DNA of 43,508 bases from Anaerolineales bacterium (GCA_019187665.1 JABARH010000042.1:1-43508), one strand, 5' to 3'. Counted from the stretch's first letter, positions 1 to 7,647 are shown. Numbers and translations are program-made. The notes: a model not told the origin generated them from the sequence alone.

Positions 1-31
1 GTAACTCACGCTTGCTTTTCAGGCTCATCAT
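1..31 (-). CDS. 5' end of an unidentified gene leaving the window
   Basis: Ten codons are visible, reading MMSLKSKREL before the left edge. The start at 31 is chosen because a GGAGG ribosome binding site (complement of 38-42) lies 6 nt upstream of it; a second ATG follows at once at 28. Nothing about the function can be said from ten residues. The gene is divergent from the tRNA promoter, and its upstream region carries a palindrome and a direct repeat that could be operator sites. Confidence 0.4.
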   Translation of the reverse strand, partial: MMSLKSKREL

Positions 32-43
32 GTCGCTCCTCCA

Positions 44-111
44 ATAGGCTTTTGCGCCTATCGGAAAGTAACATTTTTCCTGATGCAACGATACTTCTTT
101 CGGTAACATTT
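44..111. promoter_or_regulatory. Operator-like palindrome and direct repeats upstream of the left-edge gene
   Basis: A perfect 6-bp inverted repeat, ATAGGC and GCCTAT with a 6-nt spacer, occupies 44-61. The 9-mer GTAACATTT occurs twice, at 68-76 and 103-111, 35 bp apart and in the same orientation. Both lie between the divergent left-edge gene and the tRNA promoter. This arrangement resembles regulator-binding sites, but no factor can be named from the sequence. Confidence 0.3.
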
Positions 112-132
112 CCCGTGAGGCAATTCGCCTGC

Positions 133-161
133 TTGACATTCCCATACCCCTCAAGTACAAT
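133..161 (+). promoter_or_regulatory. Sigma70-type promoter of the tRNA-Ala genes
   Basis: A perfect -35 box TTGACA (133-138) is separated by 17 bp from a near-consensus -10 box TACAAT (156-161). Transcription would start near 168, about 12 nt before the first tRNA. It is the best-matching promoter in the window, as expected for a stable-RNA gene. Confidence 0.8.
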
Positions 162-179
162 GCGCTTCGCCTTGTATCC

Positions 180-252
180 GGGCCTGTAGCGCAGTTGGGA
201 GCGCGCCTCAATCGCACTGAGGAGGTCAGGGGTTCGAATCCCCTCAGGTCCA
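180..252 (+). tRNA. tRNA-Ala (anticodon CGC)
   Basis: A complete 73-nt cloverleaf can be folded by hand. The acceptor stem is 180-186 with 245-251, the D stem GCGC 189-192 with 201-204, the anticodon stem CCTCA/TGAGG, and the T stem AGGGG/CCCCT around the loop TTCGAAT. The anticodon CGC is at 213-215 and reads GCG. The third acceptor pair is G-U, the classical identity element for alanyl-tRNA synthetase, which agrees with the anticodon. The discriminator base is A and the CCA tail is not encoded. Confidence 0.95.
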
Positions 253-279
253 CAGGTTTACGGTTGCCGATTTTCGAAG

Positions 280-332
280 ACGATTGACCATATGCAATCA
301 AATCGTAAATCTGAAATCGAAAAATCCAAAAT
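280..332. repeat. AT-rich spacer with ATCGTAAAT-type short repeat
   Basis: The spacer between the two tRNA genes holds near-repeats of the words CGATTGACCATA, AATCGTAAATCTG and AAATCGAAAAATCC. The same vocabulary recurs at 37545-37582 (ATCGTAAATGGTCAATCGTA). This looks like a member of a dispersed short-repeat family, not a promoter or terminator. Confidence 0.35.
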
Positions 333-338
333 ATAACC

Positions 339-411
339 GGGCCCATAGCGCAGTTGGGAGCGCGTCTCAATGGCATTGAGAAGGTCGGGGGTTCGAATCC
401 CCCTGGGTCCA
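339..411 (+). tRNA. tRNA-Ala (anticodon GGC)
   Basis: This 73-nt cloverleaf has its acceptor stem at 339-345 with 404-410, D stem GCGC, anticodon stem TCTCA/TGAGA, and T stem GGGGG/CCCCC around TTCGAAT. The anticodon GGC at 372-374 reads GCC and GCT. The acceptor stem again carries the G3-U70 pair diagnostic of tRNA-Ala. It is closely related to the tRNA at 180-252 and 86 bp downstream of it, so the two are probably co-transcribed. CCA is not encoded. Confidence 0.95.
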
Positions 412-449
412 CAATACAAGTATGTTGAAATAATATTGACATACGAAAA

Positions 450-757
450 ATGTCACGGCAGGAGTAGTAGGCCATCCCGTCAGCGAGAAGGGAAAGCAAG
501 GTGGAAGCCCTTCGATGTATCCACGGGAACACATCAGGCCGAACTCGCCTGTCCACTCGCAAGAGAGACTGCGCTGGTGAAACAAAGTAGTCAGCGACGG
601 GTTGCTCCGTTATGGCAAATCAAAGAGCGCTACTAGTCGCTCGTCCGCTAGTCAATCTTGACCAGTGGACGAGAAGACAAATGACTAGAAGGCGAAACCG
701 GGTGGTACCGCGGAGAATTCCTTCGTCCCAGATGTGGATGAAGGAATTTTTGTTTTT
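450..757 (+). ncRNA. T-box leader RNA for leuS (specifier CUC, leucine)
   Basis: The T-box consensus is present at 698-712 (core GGGTGGTACCGCGG). Its bulge reads UGGU, which would pair with an ACCA-ended uncharged tRNA. Stem I shows the S-turn halves AGTA at 463-466 and GAA at 541-543. The triplet right after GAA is CTC (544-546), a leucine codon, matching the leuS gene downstream. A terminator hairpin follows at 716-757. By the known mechanism, uncharged tRNA-Leu would stabilise the antiterminator and let leuS be transcribed. The exact 5' end is uncertain: no convincing promoter was found between the second tRNA and the leader, so read-through from 133-161 is possible. Confidence 0.85.
716..757 (+). 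terminator. Conditional terminator of the leuS T-box leader
   Basis: A 13-bp stem pairs 716-728 (AATTCCTTCGTCC) with 736-748 (GGATGAAGGAATT), with a G-T pair inside, followed by a T-rich tract (TTTGTTTTT to 757). It lies directly downstream of the T-box sequence and is the standard alternative to the antiterminator. Confidence 0.85.
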
Positions 758-882
758 ACCCTCGCCCTGAGCGAGAGGCGCATGCGCCAGAGTCGGATTG
801 GCGGCGCGCATTTCTCCTACGCGTGAGAATCTCAGTCAAGCAGAGGCTTGCAACCTGAAACGTATTTTTCAACGAGGTCAGA

Positions 883-3735
883 ATGGCTACCACAAAGAAG
901 AAGACAAGCACAAAGAAAGCAACTTCCAAAAAAACAACGAAGAAGAAAGCCGTCGCCCAAAAAGCGGTGAAGGCCGCTCCGAAGCAGGTTGTAAAAACGA
1001 CGGCGGCGAAGAAAGCGACGAAAGCCGCGGCTCCGAAGAGGCCGGTCCGTCCCACGGGGACGCGTGGCAGAGTCGGCGGTACGAAAAGGACCGCGCAGGC
1101 CGCGCCCGCAAAACGGTCGGGAGGGAAGCGGGCGGGGAAGACAGCCGCGGCCGCGCAGCCGAAGGTCGTCATCTCGCGCGTAGAGGCGGTGAAGGCCGTC
1201 ATCGCGAAGTTGGAGCCGGGGAAGGCCATTGCCCGGAAGAGGAAGGAAGAGCTGCCTGTGGATGAGACGCGCTACAACCCGAAGGTGATCGAGAAAAAAT
1301 GGCAGGCCAAATGGGACGCAGATCAGTTGTATCGTTCGGTGATTGACGAGTGCAGGCCGAAGCATTACGCGTTGACGATGCTGCCATACCCGAGCGGAGA
1401 CCTGCACATTGGGCATTGGTATGCGATGGCGCCGTCGGACGCGCGGGCGCGCTGGATGCGGATGCGCGGATTCAACGTGCTGTTCCCGATGGGTTTCGAC
1501 GCGTTCGGCCTGCCGGCGGAGAACGCAGCCATCAAGGATGGCGTGCATCCGATGAAACGCACGTACGCCAACATCGAGCGGATGCGTTTGCAACTGCGTT
1601 CGATGGGCGCGATGTTCGATTGGGAGCGCGAGATGGTTTCGTGCGATCCTGAATATTATCGCTGGACGCAGTGGTTCTTCATCAAACTATATGAGCTGGG
1701 GCTGGCCTATCGCAAGCAGGCGGCGGTGGATTGGTGTCCGAAGGATAATACGACGCTGGCGCGCGAGCAGGTGATCGGCGATGAACGCGTCTGCGAACGC
1801 TGCGGGACGCCGGTGATTCGGCGCGACCTGGAGCAGTGGTTTTTCAAGTCTACGAAATATGCCGATGAGTTGCTGCGCTTTGACGAATTGGACTGGCCGG
1901 AGCGCGTGAAGACCTTGCAGACGAATTGGATCAATCGGTCGGAAGGCGCGGAGGTGCAGTTTCCAGTGATCGGCGATCAGTCATCGGCGGGTGAGGCGAA
2001 GGTGGCGGTCTTCACGACGCGGCCGGATACGCTGTGGGGGGCGACGTTCATGGTGTTCGCGCCGGAGCATCCGCTGGTGGGCAGGCTGACGACGCCCGAT
2101 CGGCGCGCGGCGGTGGATGAATATAAACGGCAGGCCGCGCGTCAATCGGATATCGAGCGCGAGGCGGTGGACAAGGAAAAGACCGGTGTGTTTACGGGCG
2201 GATATGCCATTAATCCGGTCAATGGTGAGCGGATCCCGATCTGGATTGCGGATTATGTGTTGATGAGTTACGGCACGGGCGCGATCATGGCCGTCCCGGC
2301 GCATGACGAGCGCGACTTTGCGTTTGCGAAAAAATATGAGTTGCCCATTGTCGAGGTGATCCGACCTGTGGGGCAAGATAGTAGCTTGCCTTACGCGGGC
2401 GCAGGAGTCATGGTCAACAGTGGCCCATTCAACGGGACGAAGGTCAATGACCTGAAAGGCCGCCAGAATCCTGGTGTGAGTGCGGTGATTGATTGGTTGC
2501 AGGAAAAAGGGATTGGCAAGGAGTCGATCAACTATCGTTATCGCGACTGGCTGATCTCGCGCCAGCGTTATTGGGGCGCGCCGATCCCGATGATTCATTG
2601 CGAAATACATGGATGGAACCCCGTCCCCAAAGATCAACTGCCGGTGGAACTGCCCGAAGATGTGGAGTGGAGGCCGACGGGTGAGTCGCCGTTGAAACTG
2701 CATCCCACGTGGAAGAACGCGTCCTGTCCTGTGTGCGGCGGGCGCGCCACGCGCGAGACCGATACGATGGACACCTTCATGTGTTCGTCGTGGTATCACC
2801 TGCGTTATCTGAGTCCGCATTACGATCAGGCTCCGTTCGATGACGCCGAATACAACTACTGGATGCCGGTGGATACATACACGGGCGGGATCGAACACGC
2901 CACGATGCACCTGTTGTACACGCGTTTCTTTCACAAGGCGCTGCGCGACGGCGGCATGTTCGAGGGGGGCGAGCCGATGCTGCAATTGCGCAATCAGGGC
3001 ATGGTGCTGGGCGAGGACAACGAAAAAATGTCCAAGAGCCGCGGCAACGTGATTGCGCCGGACGCGCTGGTGAAGCATTACGGCGCGGACACGCTGCGCG
3101 CCTACATCATGTTCTTCGCGCGCTGGGAGCTGGGCGCGCCCTGGGACTCACAGGGCATTGAGGGAAGCGCGCGTTGGATCCGCCGCACATGGACTCTGTT
3201 TACAGCGGATGCCGAAGCGGATAAGCGGATGGCGGTAACGGATGACCTGAAGCGCAATCTGCGCCGCAAAGCTCATCAGACGTTAAAGCGGGTGACGCGC
3301 GACTTCGAGAATTTCGAATTCAATACGATCATCTCCTCGCTGATGGAATTGCTGAACGAAATGTACAAAGCGCGCGAGGCGGGCGCGGCCGGTTCTGCGG
3401 AATGGAACGAGGCGCAGGAAATCTACTTGAAGATGATGGCGCCCATCGCGCCGCACATTGCCGAGGAACTATGGTCGCGTCTGGGCAGGCCGTATTCCAT
3501 TCACCAGCAGAGTTGGCCCGCCGTGGACGAGTCGGCCGCGAAGGAGGAGGTGATCGAACTGCCGGTGCAGGTGAACGGCAAGGTGCGCGACCGCATCCTG
3601 GTCGCGGCGGAGGCGGGCGAGGCGGAGATCCAGGCTGCCGCGCTGGCAAGCGATCACGTCCAGAAATTTCTGGAGGGACGCGCTCCGAAGAAGGTGATTG
3701 TGGTGAAGGGGAAGTTGGTGAGTGTGGTAGTGTAG
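883..3735 (+). CDS. leuS: Leucyl-tRNA synthetase with Lys/Ala-rich N-terminal extension
   Basis: The enzyme charges tRNA-Leu with leucine in the cytoplasm. The class I signature HIGH is at residues 175-178 and KMSKS at 715-719. Between them lie the zinc-like cysteine clusters and the CP1 editing insert typical of bacterial LeuRS. The canonical protein begins near residue 128 (ETRYNPKVIEKKW); the 820 residues from there match the usual LeuRS length. The preceding roughly 125 residues are an extension made mostly of Lys, Ala, Thr and Arg (for example KKATSKKTTKKKAVAQ), resembling histone-H1-like bacterial tails. The start at 883 follows a weak GAGGTC site; there is no ATG between it and the catalytic core, so the extension is probably real. 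Expression is governed by the leucine T-box upstream. Confidence 0.95.
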   Translation: MATTKKKTSTKKATSKKTTKKKAVAQKAVKAAPKQVVKTTAAKKATKAAAPKRPVRPTGTRGRVGGTKRTAQAAPAKRSGGKRAGKTAAAAQPKVVISRVEAVKAVIAKLEPGKAIARKRKEELPVDETRYNPKVIEKKWQAKWDADQLYRSVIDECRPKHYALTMLPYPSGDLHIGHWYAMAPSDARARWMRMRGFNVLFPMGFDAFGLPAENAAIKDGVHPMKRTYANIERMRLQLRSMGAMFDWEREMVSCDPEYYRWTQWFFIKLYELGLAYRKQAAVDWCPKDNTTLAREQVIGDERVCERCGTPVIRRDLEQWFFKSTKYADELLRFDELDWPERVKTLQTNWINRSEGAEVQFPVIGDQSSAGEAKVAVFTTRPDTLWGATFMVFAPEHPLVGRLTTPDRRAAVDEYKRQAARQSDIEREAVDKEKTGVFTGGYAINPVNGERIPIWIADYVLMSYGTGAIMAVPAHDERDFAFAKKYELPIVEVIRPVGQDSSLPYAGAGVMVNSGPFNGTKVNDLKGRQNPGVSAVIDWLQEKGIGKESINYRYRDWLISRQRYWGAPIPMIHCEIHGWNPVPKDQLPVELPEDVEWRPTGESPLKLHPTWKNASCPVCGGRATRETDTMDTFMCSSWYHLRYLSPHYDQAPFDDAEYNYWMPVDTYTGGIEHATMHLLYTRFFHKALRDGGMFEGGEPMLQLRNQGMVLGEDNEKMSKSRGNVIAPDALVKHYGADTLRAYIMFFARWELGAPWDSQGIEGSARWIRRTWTLFTADAEADKRMAVTDDLKRNLRRKAHQTLKRVTRDFENFEFNTIISSLMELLNEMYKAREAGAAGSAEWNEAQEIYLKMMAPIAPHIAEELWSRLGRPYSIHQQSWPAVDESAAKEEVIELPVQVNGKVRDRILVAAEAGEAEIQAAALASDHVQKFLEGRAPKKVIVVKGKLVSVVV

Positions 3736-3754
3736 TTGCGCGGCCGCGTGGTTG

Positions 3755-3790
3755 AAGCCCCCGGGACGATTTTCCGGGGGCTTTTTTATT
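3755..3790. terminator. Rho-independent terminator after leuS
   Basis: A perfect 10-bp stem pairs 3755-3764 (AAGCCCCCGG) with 3774-3783, with a 9-nt loop, followed by TTTTATTTT. It lies between leuS and the converging gene ending at 3786. The stem begins with AA, so it could act in both directions. Confidence 0.9.
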
Positions 3791-4253
3791 TTCCAGCCAT
3801 GAAGGTTTCCAGCCCGGCGCGCGCGTTCTTTCGCACAGCGGATTGGAGCCAGGGTGTCCAGCCCAATAACGCGCCGCTGATTCCCAGCGCCATGCGTGAC
3901 CAGCGCCAGAAGTTGAAGCGGTCGGTGTGTTGGAAGATGAGTCCGTCGCGGAAAACGAACCCGGCTTCGATGATGTTGTGGACGGGACGGCGGCTTTTTC
4001 CGAAGGAATAGCGGGCCTCCCAATGAGCCGAACCGCGCGTGTCGTCGGCTTGCACCTTGCCAAATGTGATCTGCAGATCTCTGCCGCGCTCCACCAGCAT
4101 GCGCCACATGCAGGCGGCCTGCGCGCCGCGCAAGATTCCAAAAGCGGGGTCGGTGAAGGTCACGTCGGGATGGTAGCCGGCGCACATGGCGTCGGCGTCT
4201 CGCGCCTGGAAGGCTGTGTAGAATTTTTCGATCCGTTGGGCGTTGGGGTGCAT
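3786..4253 (-). CDS. NTF2/SnoaL-like family protein
   Basis: The 155-residue protein opens MHPNAQRIEKFYTAFQARD and continues with YHPDVTFTDPAFGILRG, the usual layout of the SnoaL/NTF2-like alpha+beta barrel fold, where a conserved Tyr/His/Asp set lines a small-molecule cavity. Members range from polyketide cyclases to uncharacterised binding proteins, so no reaction is assigned. The start at 4253 is preferred because an AAAAGGAA site lies upstream and the family normally begins just before such a helix. A longer frame starts at 4304 but would overlap the end of the upstream gene. It is 34 bp downstream of the gene at 4288-4719 and probably co-transcribed with it. Confidence 0.75.
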   Translation of the reverse strand: MHPNAQRIEKFYTAFQARDADAMCAGYHPDVTFTDPAFGILRGAQAACMWRMLVERGRDLQITFGKVQADDTRGSAHWEARYSFGKSRRPVHNIIEAGFVFRDGLIFQHTDRFNFWRWSRMALGISGALLGWTPWLQSAVRKNARAGLETFMAGK

Positions 4254-4287
4254 GGCGATCCGTTCCTTTTCTGCGTGCAGCGCGATT

Positions 4288-4719
4288 CTATTCTCCGCCG
4301 TCATCCTCGTCGCTGGCTATGCCCGGCTGTTCCACGCGGAGGACCTCGCCGTGATAATTGATGACGATCTTGAAGCCCAGCATGCCGAGGTAGGCGCGCG
4401 CGTCTTCGGGCAGGCCGATCTGCAGCATCTGGTCGAATTGCCGATCCATGTTTTTGAGTTGATTGGCGATGGCGGCCACGCTGAACGGGTCTTCCTGCCC
4501 GATCATTTTGGCGGCCTGCTCGCCAACGAGATTTTCGCTGCCTTTGATGAGTTCCTGCATTTGCCTCAATACGGCGCGATCCACCTGTTCGGAGGAGATG
4601 TAACGCTGGAAGCCCGCGTCGTCCACAATATAGCAGGGTTCGTCGCCCACGTAAGCGGATTCTGCCGGGCGGCCTGATTCATCGAACACCAGTCCGGCAA
4701 AGAGTTGTTTGTTTGTCAT
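4288..4719 (-). CDS. Conserved protein of unknown function
   Basis: The 143-residue product starts MTNKQLFAGLVFDESGRP and is hydrophilic and acidic at its end (SDEDDGGE). The start at 4719 is fixed by a GGAGG site 4 nt upstream; the frame stays open further upstream but with low-quality sequence. The first half (LFAGLVFDE, AYVGDEPCYIVDDAGF) looks like a small beta-rich domain, and the middle is helical and Gln-rich (RQMQELIKG, NQLKNMDRQFDQMLQ). There are no membrane segments or recognisable catalytic motif. I do not recognise the family. It lies between the LURP-one-like gene and the NTF2-like gene in the same direction. Confidence 0.65.
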   Translation of the reverse strand: MTNKQLFAGLVFDESGRPAESAYVGDEPCYIVDDAGFQRYISSEQVDRAVLRQMQELIKGSENLVGEQAAKMIGQEDPFSVAAIANQLKNMDRQFDQMLQIGLPEDARAYLGMLGFKIVINYHGEVLRVEQPGIASDEDDGGE

Positions 4720-4828
4720 GGAACCTCCGGTATGTGGATTGTGCGGACCGATGCGAAGCGCCTTGCGGGATCGTGTGACGTTGCATTTGGAGAACGTGCG
4801 AATGAATCCATGGAAGCCGCACGCAGAA

Positions 4829-5395
4829 TTAATTGCTTTGTTTCCCTTCCACCGTCGCGAGCAAGATCCCCGCCGCGATGCCGATGCGCCGATCCAGCGC
4901 GCGCGCGGGGTCCATGCTGAAGTCAAGCTCCAGCTCGTAGCGGAAGAGGTTGAAACGCTGGCGCAGGTCGGCGACGCGCGTCTCGCCGAGGGTCAGGTCA
5001 TAATTTTGCGGGAGGAGGGAGCCGAGCAGGAGACGCCGCAGCAGGGCCAGTTGAAGCGTGTCTTCAAAGAGCCGGCCGCGCGGCTGGTCGTGCGCGTCGA
5101 GAACCTCCCACTCGTCGCGCAGGAGCGAGCGCCAGCCCTTGCGCCGCAGGCTCCCGACTTTTTCGCCCGACATCGAATCCATCACATCATACGCCGCGGA
5201 AAAATCAATGATCTGGCGGGATTGGATGGTCAACACTTCCTGCGTTTTGGATTCATTGGAATAGACGCGAAGATCCTCGCGCAGACGAAACATTTTTTGT
5301 TCGCTGAACAACACAAGATTGCCCGCCGGGTCGTACACGCGGAATTTTCCGGCGAGCGCAAAGACCTGCCGGCGGAGAAGGTAGTTATGGTGCAT
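4829..5395 (-). CDS. LURP-one-related / scramblase-like beta-barrel protein
   Basis: The 188-residue product begins MHHNYLLRRQVFALAGKFRV and continues with YDPAGNLVLFSEQK and QIIDFSAAYDVMDS. This is the pattern of the LURP-one-related (LOR, Tubby C-terminal-like) fold, whose bacterial members are close to phospholipid-scramblase-like proteins. The biochemical role in bacteria is unsettled. The last third (RLFEDTLQLALLRRLLLGSLL) contains an amphipathic stretch that could touch the membrane. A strong AAAGGAGG site (complement of 5416-5423) lies 20 nt upstream of the ATG, too far for normal use; an in-frame ATA codon sits at a better distance. The ATG start nevertheless fits the family best. Confidence 0.75.
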   Translation of the reverse strand: MHHNYLLRRQVFALAGKFRVYDPAGNLVLFSEQKMFRLREDLRVYSNESKTQEVLTIQSRQIIDFSAAYDVMDSMSGEKVGSLRRKGWRSLLRDEWEVLDAHDQPRGRLFEDTLQLALLRRLLLGSLLPQNYDLTLGETRVADLRQRFNLFRYELELDFSMDPARALDRRIGIAAGILLATVEGKQSN

Positions 5396-5431
5396 GAAGG
5401 CGGAATGTATGACAGCCTCCTTTCCGTCTGG

Positions 5432-5437
5432 ATTATA
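5432..5437 (-). promoter_or_regulatory. Consensus -10 box upstream of the LOR gene
   Basis: The complement reads TATAAT, about 37 nt before the ATG at 5395. No good -35 hexamer is seen at 16-18 bp. It is the only promoter-like signal between the SDR gene and this minus-strand run, which may therefore start here. Confidence 0.4.
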
Positions 5438-5556
5438 TCAACTCAGGCAGGAAAGACGGCCTGCCAAAAGCCAGGCGCACAGGCGAACGCCGCTGGAGAC
5501 TTTCTGATAAGCGAGACCGCCTCCCGATGGCCGCACCTTTTTCCACTCCTATTCTC

Positions 5557-6570
5557 TTACCTTCCATACCTCTTCCGAATCCCCGGCAGGAAATAGTCCT
5601 CAAAAAACGTATCCGCGTCATAATCGGGCTGCCAGTTCCAGTCAGCGCGAGCGCGCGAGTCGTCCACGTCTTCGGGCCACGAGTCGACGATGCCCTGGCG
5701 ATTCGGATTCGGCTCGAAGGTGATCGTTGCTCCGGGAAAGGCTTCGACGGCGCGGTCACGAAACTCACCCGCGCGGATGGCAAAGGCCGCAACGTTGTAG
5801 GTCTGCCGGGTCAGGGCTGGGCGCGGAACATCAGACAACATCAACAAGGATTTGATCGCGTCCGGCATGGCCATGAACGAAATTTTGGTGTCCTCGCGCA
5901 CGAAACACGCATAGGGCTTGCCCTGCGCCGCCGCGTGGAGCATCTCCGGCCCGTAGTCGCTGGTCCCGCCGGAGGGAAGCGTGAACGCCGAGATCAGCCC
6001 GGGGAATCGGATCGAGCGGAAATCCAGCATCGCGGGAGGATTCGAGTCGAGGTGGCGCTGTCCGAAAAACCGGCTGTAATACGTCCCCAATTTTTCACAA
6101 TAGAGTTTATTACATCCATACATGGTGTGCGGGCTGTTGAAATCTTCTTCTTTAACGCGTCCCGCCTGTTTCTTTTCGTTGCCGTCCGCCATGCCATACG
6201 CGGCGATCGAACTGGGGAATAAAAACCGGACCGGCTTTTTATATTTTTCCGATTTATACGCGGCGAGCATCAATAACTGCATCGTCCCCTCCACGTTGAT
6301 GCGATGCGCTTCCTCGGTCGCCACTTCCGCCTTCGACGAAAGCGACGCGGCCAGGTGGTAAATAATGTCGAAATCGTAATCGTAAAATTGTTTGATGCGA
6401 TTGACAAGATCGCCCTGGACGTGTTCGGAGGGCAAACCTCGAATCGCGTCCGGCAGCGGGGCCAGGTCGGCCGTCACAATGCGATACCCGTTGCGCGCCT
6501 TAAGTCCCTGCACCAGTGCCTGCCCGATCTCGCCGCACGCGCCCGTCACCAACACAGACTGTTCGGTCAT
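5557..6570 (-). CDS. NAD-dependent SDR, L-threonine 3-dehydrogenase-like
   Basis: The 337-residue protein is an extended short-chain dehydrogenase/epimerase. The Rossmann motif GACGEIG is at residues 10-16, a Ser pair at 120-121, and the catalytic Tyr151 and Lys155 (YGCNK). The segments RFPGLISAFTLPSGG and FMAMPDAIKSLLML closely follow the SDR-type L-threonine 3-dehydrogenase subfamily, which oxidises threonine to 2-amino-3-ketobutyrate. The partner ligase gene kbl is not adjacent, so a related sugar-nucleotide epimerase activity remains possible. The start at 6570 has an AGGAG site 6 nt upstream. Confidence 0.8.
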   Translation of the reverse strand: MTEQSVLVTGACGEIGQALVQGLKARNGYRIVTADLAPLPDAIRGLPSEHVQGDLVNRIKQFYDYDFDIIYHLAASLSSKAEVATEEAHRINVEGTMQLLMLAAYKSEKYKKPVRFLFPSSIAAYGMADGNEKKQAGRVKEEDFNSPHTMYGCNKLYCEKLGTYYSRFFGQRHLDSNPPAMLDFRSIRFPGLISAFTLPSGGTSDYGPEMLHAAAQGKPYACFVREDTKISFMAMPDAIKSLLMLSDVPRPALTRQTYNVAAFAIRAGEFRDRAVEAFPGATITFEPNPNRQGIVDSWPEDVDDSRARADWNWQPDYDADTFFEDYFLPGIRKRYGR

Positions 6571-6594
6571 TAGATTCTCCTGAGTGGGTTGTAG

Positions 6595-6630
6595 CGCAAA
6601 ATTCCATTTTGCGTAACACTATTGTACAAT
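6595..6630. promoter_or_regulatory. Palindrome plus -10 box between divergent genes
   Basis: A perfect 8-bp inverted repeat (CGCAAAAT, 3-nt loop, ATTTTGCG) spans 6595-6613. It sits where the -35 region of the plus-strand gene would be, given the -10 box TACAAT at 6625-6630. The position suggests an operator acting on one or both divergent genes. The GTG start of the downstream gene is only 7 nt after the -10 box. Confidence 0.4.
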
Positions 6631-6637
6631 ACCTCCT

Positions 6638-7444
6638 GTGAATCAACATTGTTTCTCTGTCCTGAAATTTCGGATAAACCCCACTTTCTTTTTTTGGATC
6701 GGACTCCTGCTGACCTCTTGCGCCTCGCTGTTCCCGCCGCCGCCCGGCACCGCCACTCCCCGTCCGCCAACAGCGACGCCGGTTCTTTCTCCGACCCCGA
6801 TCTGGTTCCCCGCCACCGAAACGCCCATCCCCCGCCCGCTGACGCTTCCGACCGGCACTCCGGATTGGCGTCCGGGACTCGGAAACGAAATTCGAGTCGA
6901 CAACTTCAGCGACGAAGAATCCTGGGACACATTCGAATCGGATGACGGCGTCGCTTCATTCGTGGACGAGTCGCTGGTACTCTCCGCTGCGCCGGAAGTC
7001 TATCTCTTCAGCCTCAACCACGACCTGACCCTGACCGATTTTTATGTGGAGGCGACCGCGCGAGTCAACATCTGCCGCGGCGCGGACGAATACGGCTTGC
7101 TCGTGCGCGCCATCCCGCGCGCCTATTATCGTTTCGCCGTCGCCTGCAATGGAGAGGTGCGAGCGGAACGGATTGCCGGGAATGAACGACTCATCTTGCA
7201 CCCGCCGTATCACACCGGCAACGCGCGCGGCGCCCCTTCGGAAATCCGCATGGCGGTCTGGGTCTTCAAAAACGAAATGCGCTTCTTTCTGAACGATATT
7301 TATCAATTCAGCGTCAGCGACAACAACCTGCCCTCCGGCTCGATCGGATTCTTCGTCCGCTCCGCCGGCCCCACGCCGGTCACCGTCGCGTTCGCAGACC
7401 TGGCGCTTCAAAAACTCAACTACTCACCGATTGCAACACCGTGA
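6638..7444 (+). CDS. Lipoprotein with concanavalin-like (family 16/LamG-type) domain
   Basis: The 268-residue product has a basic start, a hydrophobic segment (FFFWIGLLL) and a lipobox-like TSC at about residues 26-28. A Pro/Thr linker (PRPPTATPVLSPTPIW) follows. The remainder (FYVEATARVNICRGADEYGLLVRAIP, then FFLNDIYQFSVSDNNLPSGSIGFFVRS) has the beta-sandwich pattern of extracellular family-16/DUF1080-like domains, which often bind carbohydrate. No catalytic Glu motif was recognised, so binding rather than hydrolysis is more likely. The start is GTG at 6638, without a ribosome binding site and directly after a -10 box, suggesting a leaderless mRNA. Confidence 0.7.
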   Translation: MNQHCFSVLKFRINPTFFFWIGLLLTSCASLFPPPPGTATPRPPTATPVLSPTPIWFPATETPIPRPLTLPTGTPDWRPGLGNEIRVDNFSDEESWDTFESDDGVASFVDESLVLSAAPEVYLFSLNHDLTLTDFYVEATARVNICRGADEYGLLVRAIPRAYYRFAVACNGEVRAERIAGNERLILHPPYHTGNARGAPSEIRMAVWVFKNEMRFFLNDIYQFSVSDNNLPSGSIGFFVRSAGPTPVTVAFADLALQKLNYSPIATP

Positions 7445-7635
7445 CAATCCATTGCCAACGGCAGCGTTAAAAAATCAACCTGCCTCCCGTAACCGAATTG
7501 CCCTCCGCAAATATACGCTCCGCAGAGCATGACGGTCGAGCGCCGGCCGGGCGCGAGACTTCAAGCCTGAGCGAGGCGTAATTCACCCAAAAACGGGCGC
7601 TTCCAAACGAGGCGTTCGTTTTCCTTGTTTCCCTG

Positions 7636-7641
7636 TATACT
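7636..7641 (+). promoter_or_regulatory. -10 box placed 6 nt before the PBP start codon
   Basis: TATACT at 7636-7641 is followed by six bases and then ATG at 7648, with no Shine-Dalgarno sequence between. Transcription would begin at or next to the A of the start codon. No strong -35 box is visible. Confidence 0.5.
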
Positions 7642-7647
7642 ACCCCC

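Noticed and set aside
436..464. TTGACA at 436-441 as the -35 box of the leuS leader promoter
   Set aside because: No -10 hexamer lies at 16-18 bp (CAGGAG at that place), and the T-box stem I begins there.
1981..3078. 365-codon minus-strand frame inside leuS
   Set aside because: Antisense shadow of leuS, whose motifs are intact throughout.
3786..4304. Longer start (4304) of the NTF2-like protein
   Set aside because: It would overlap the upstream gene and lacks a ribosome binding site; the ATG at 4253 has one and fits the family.
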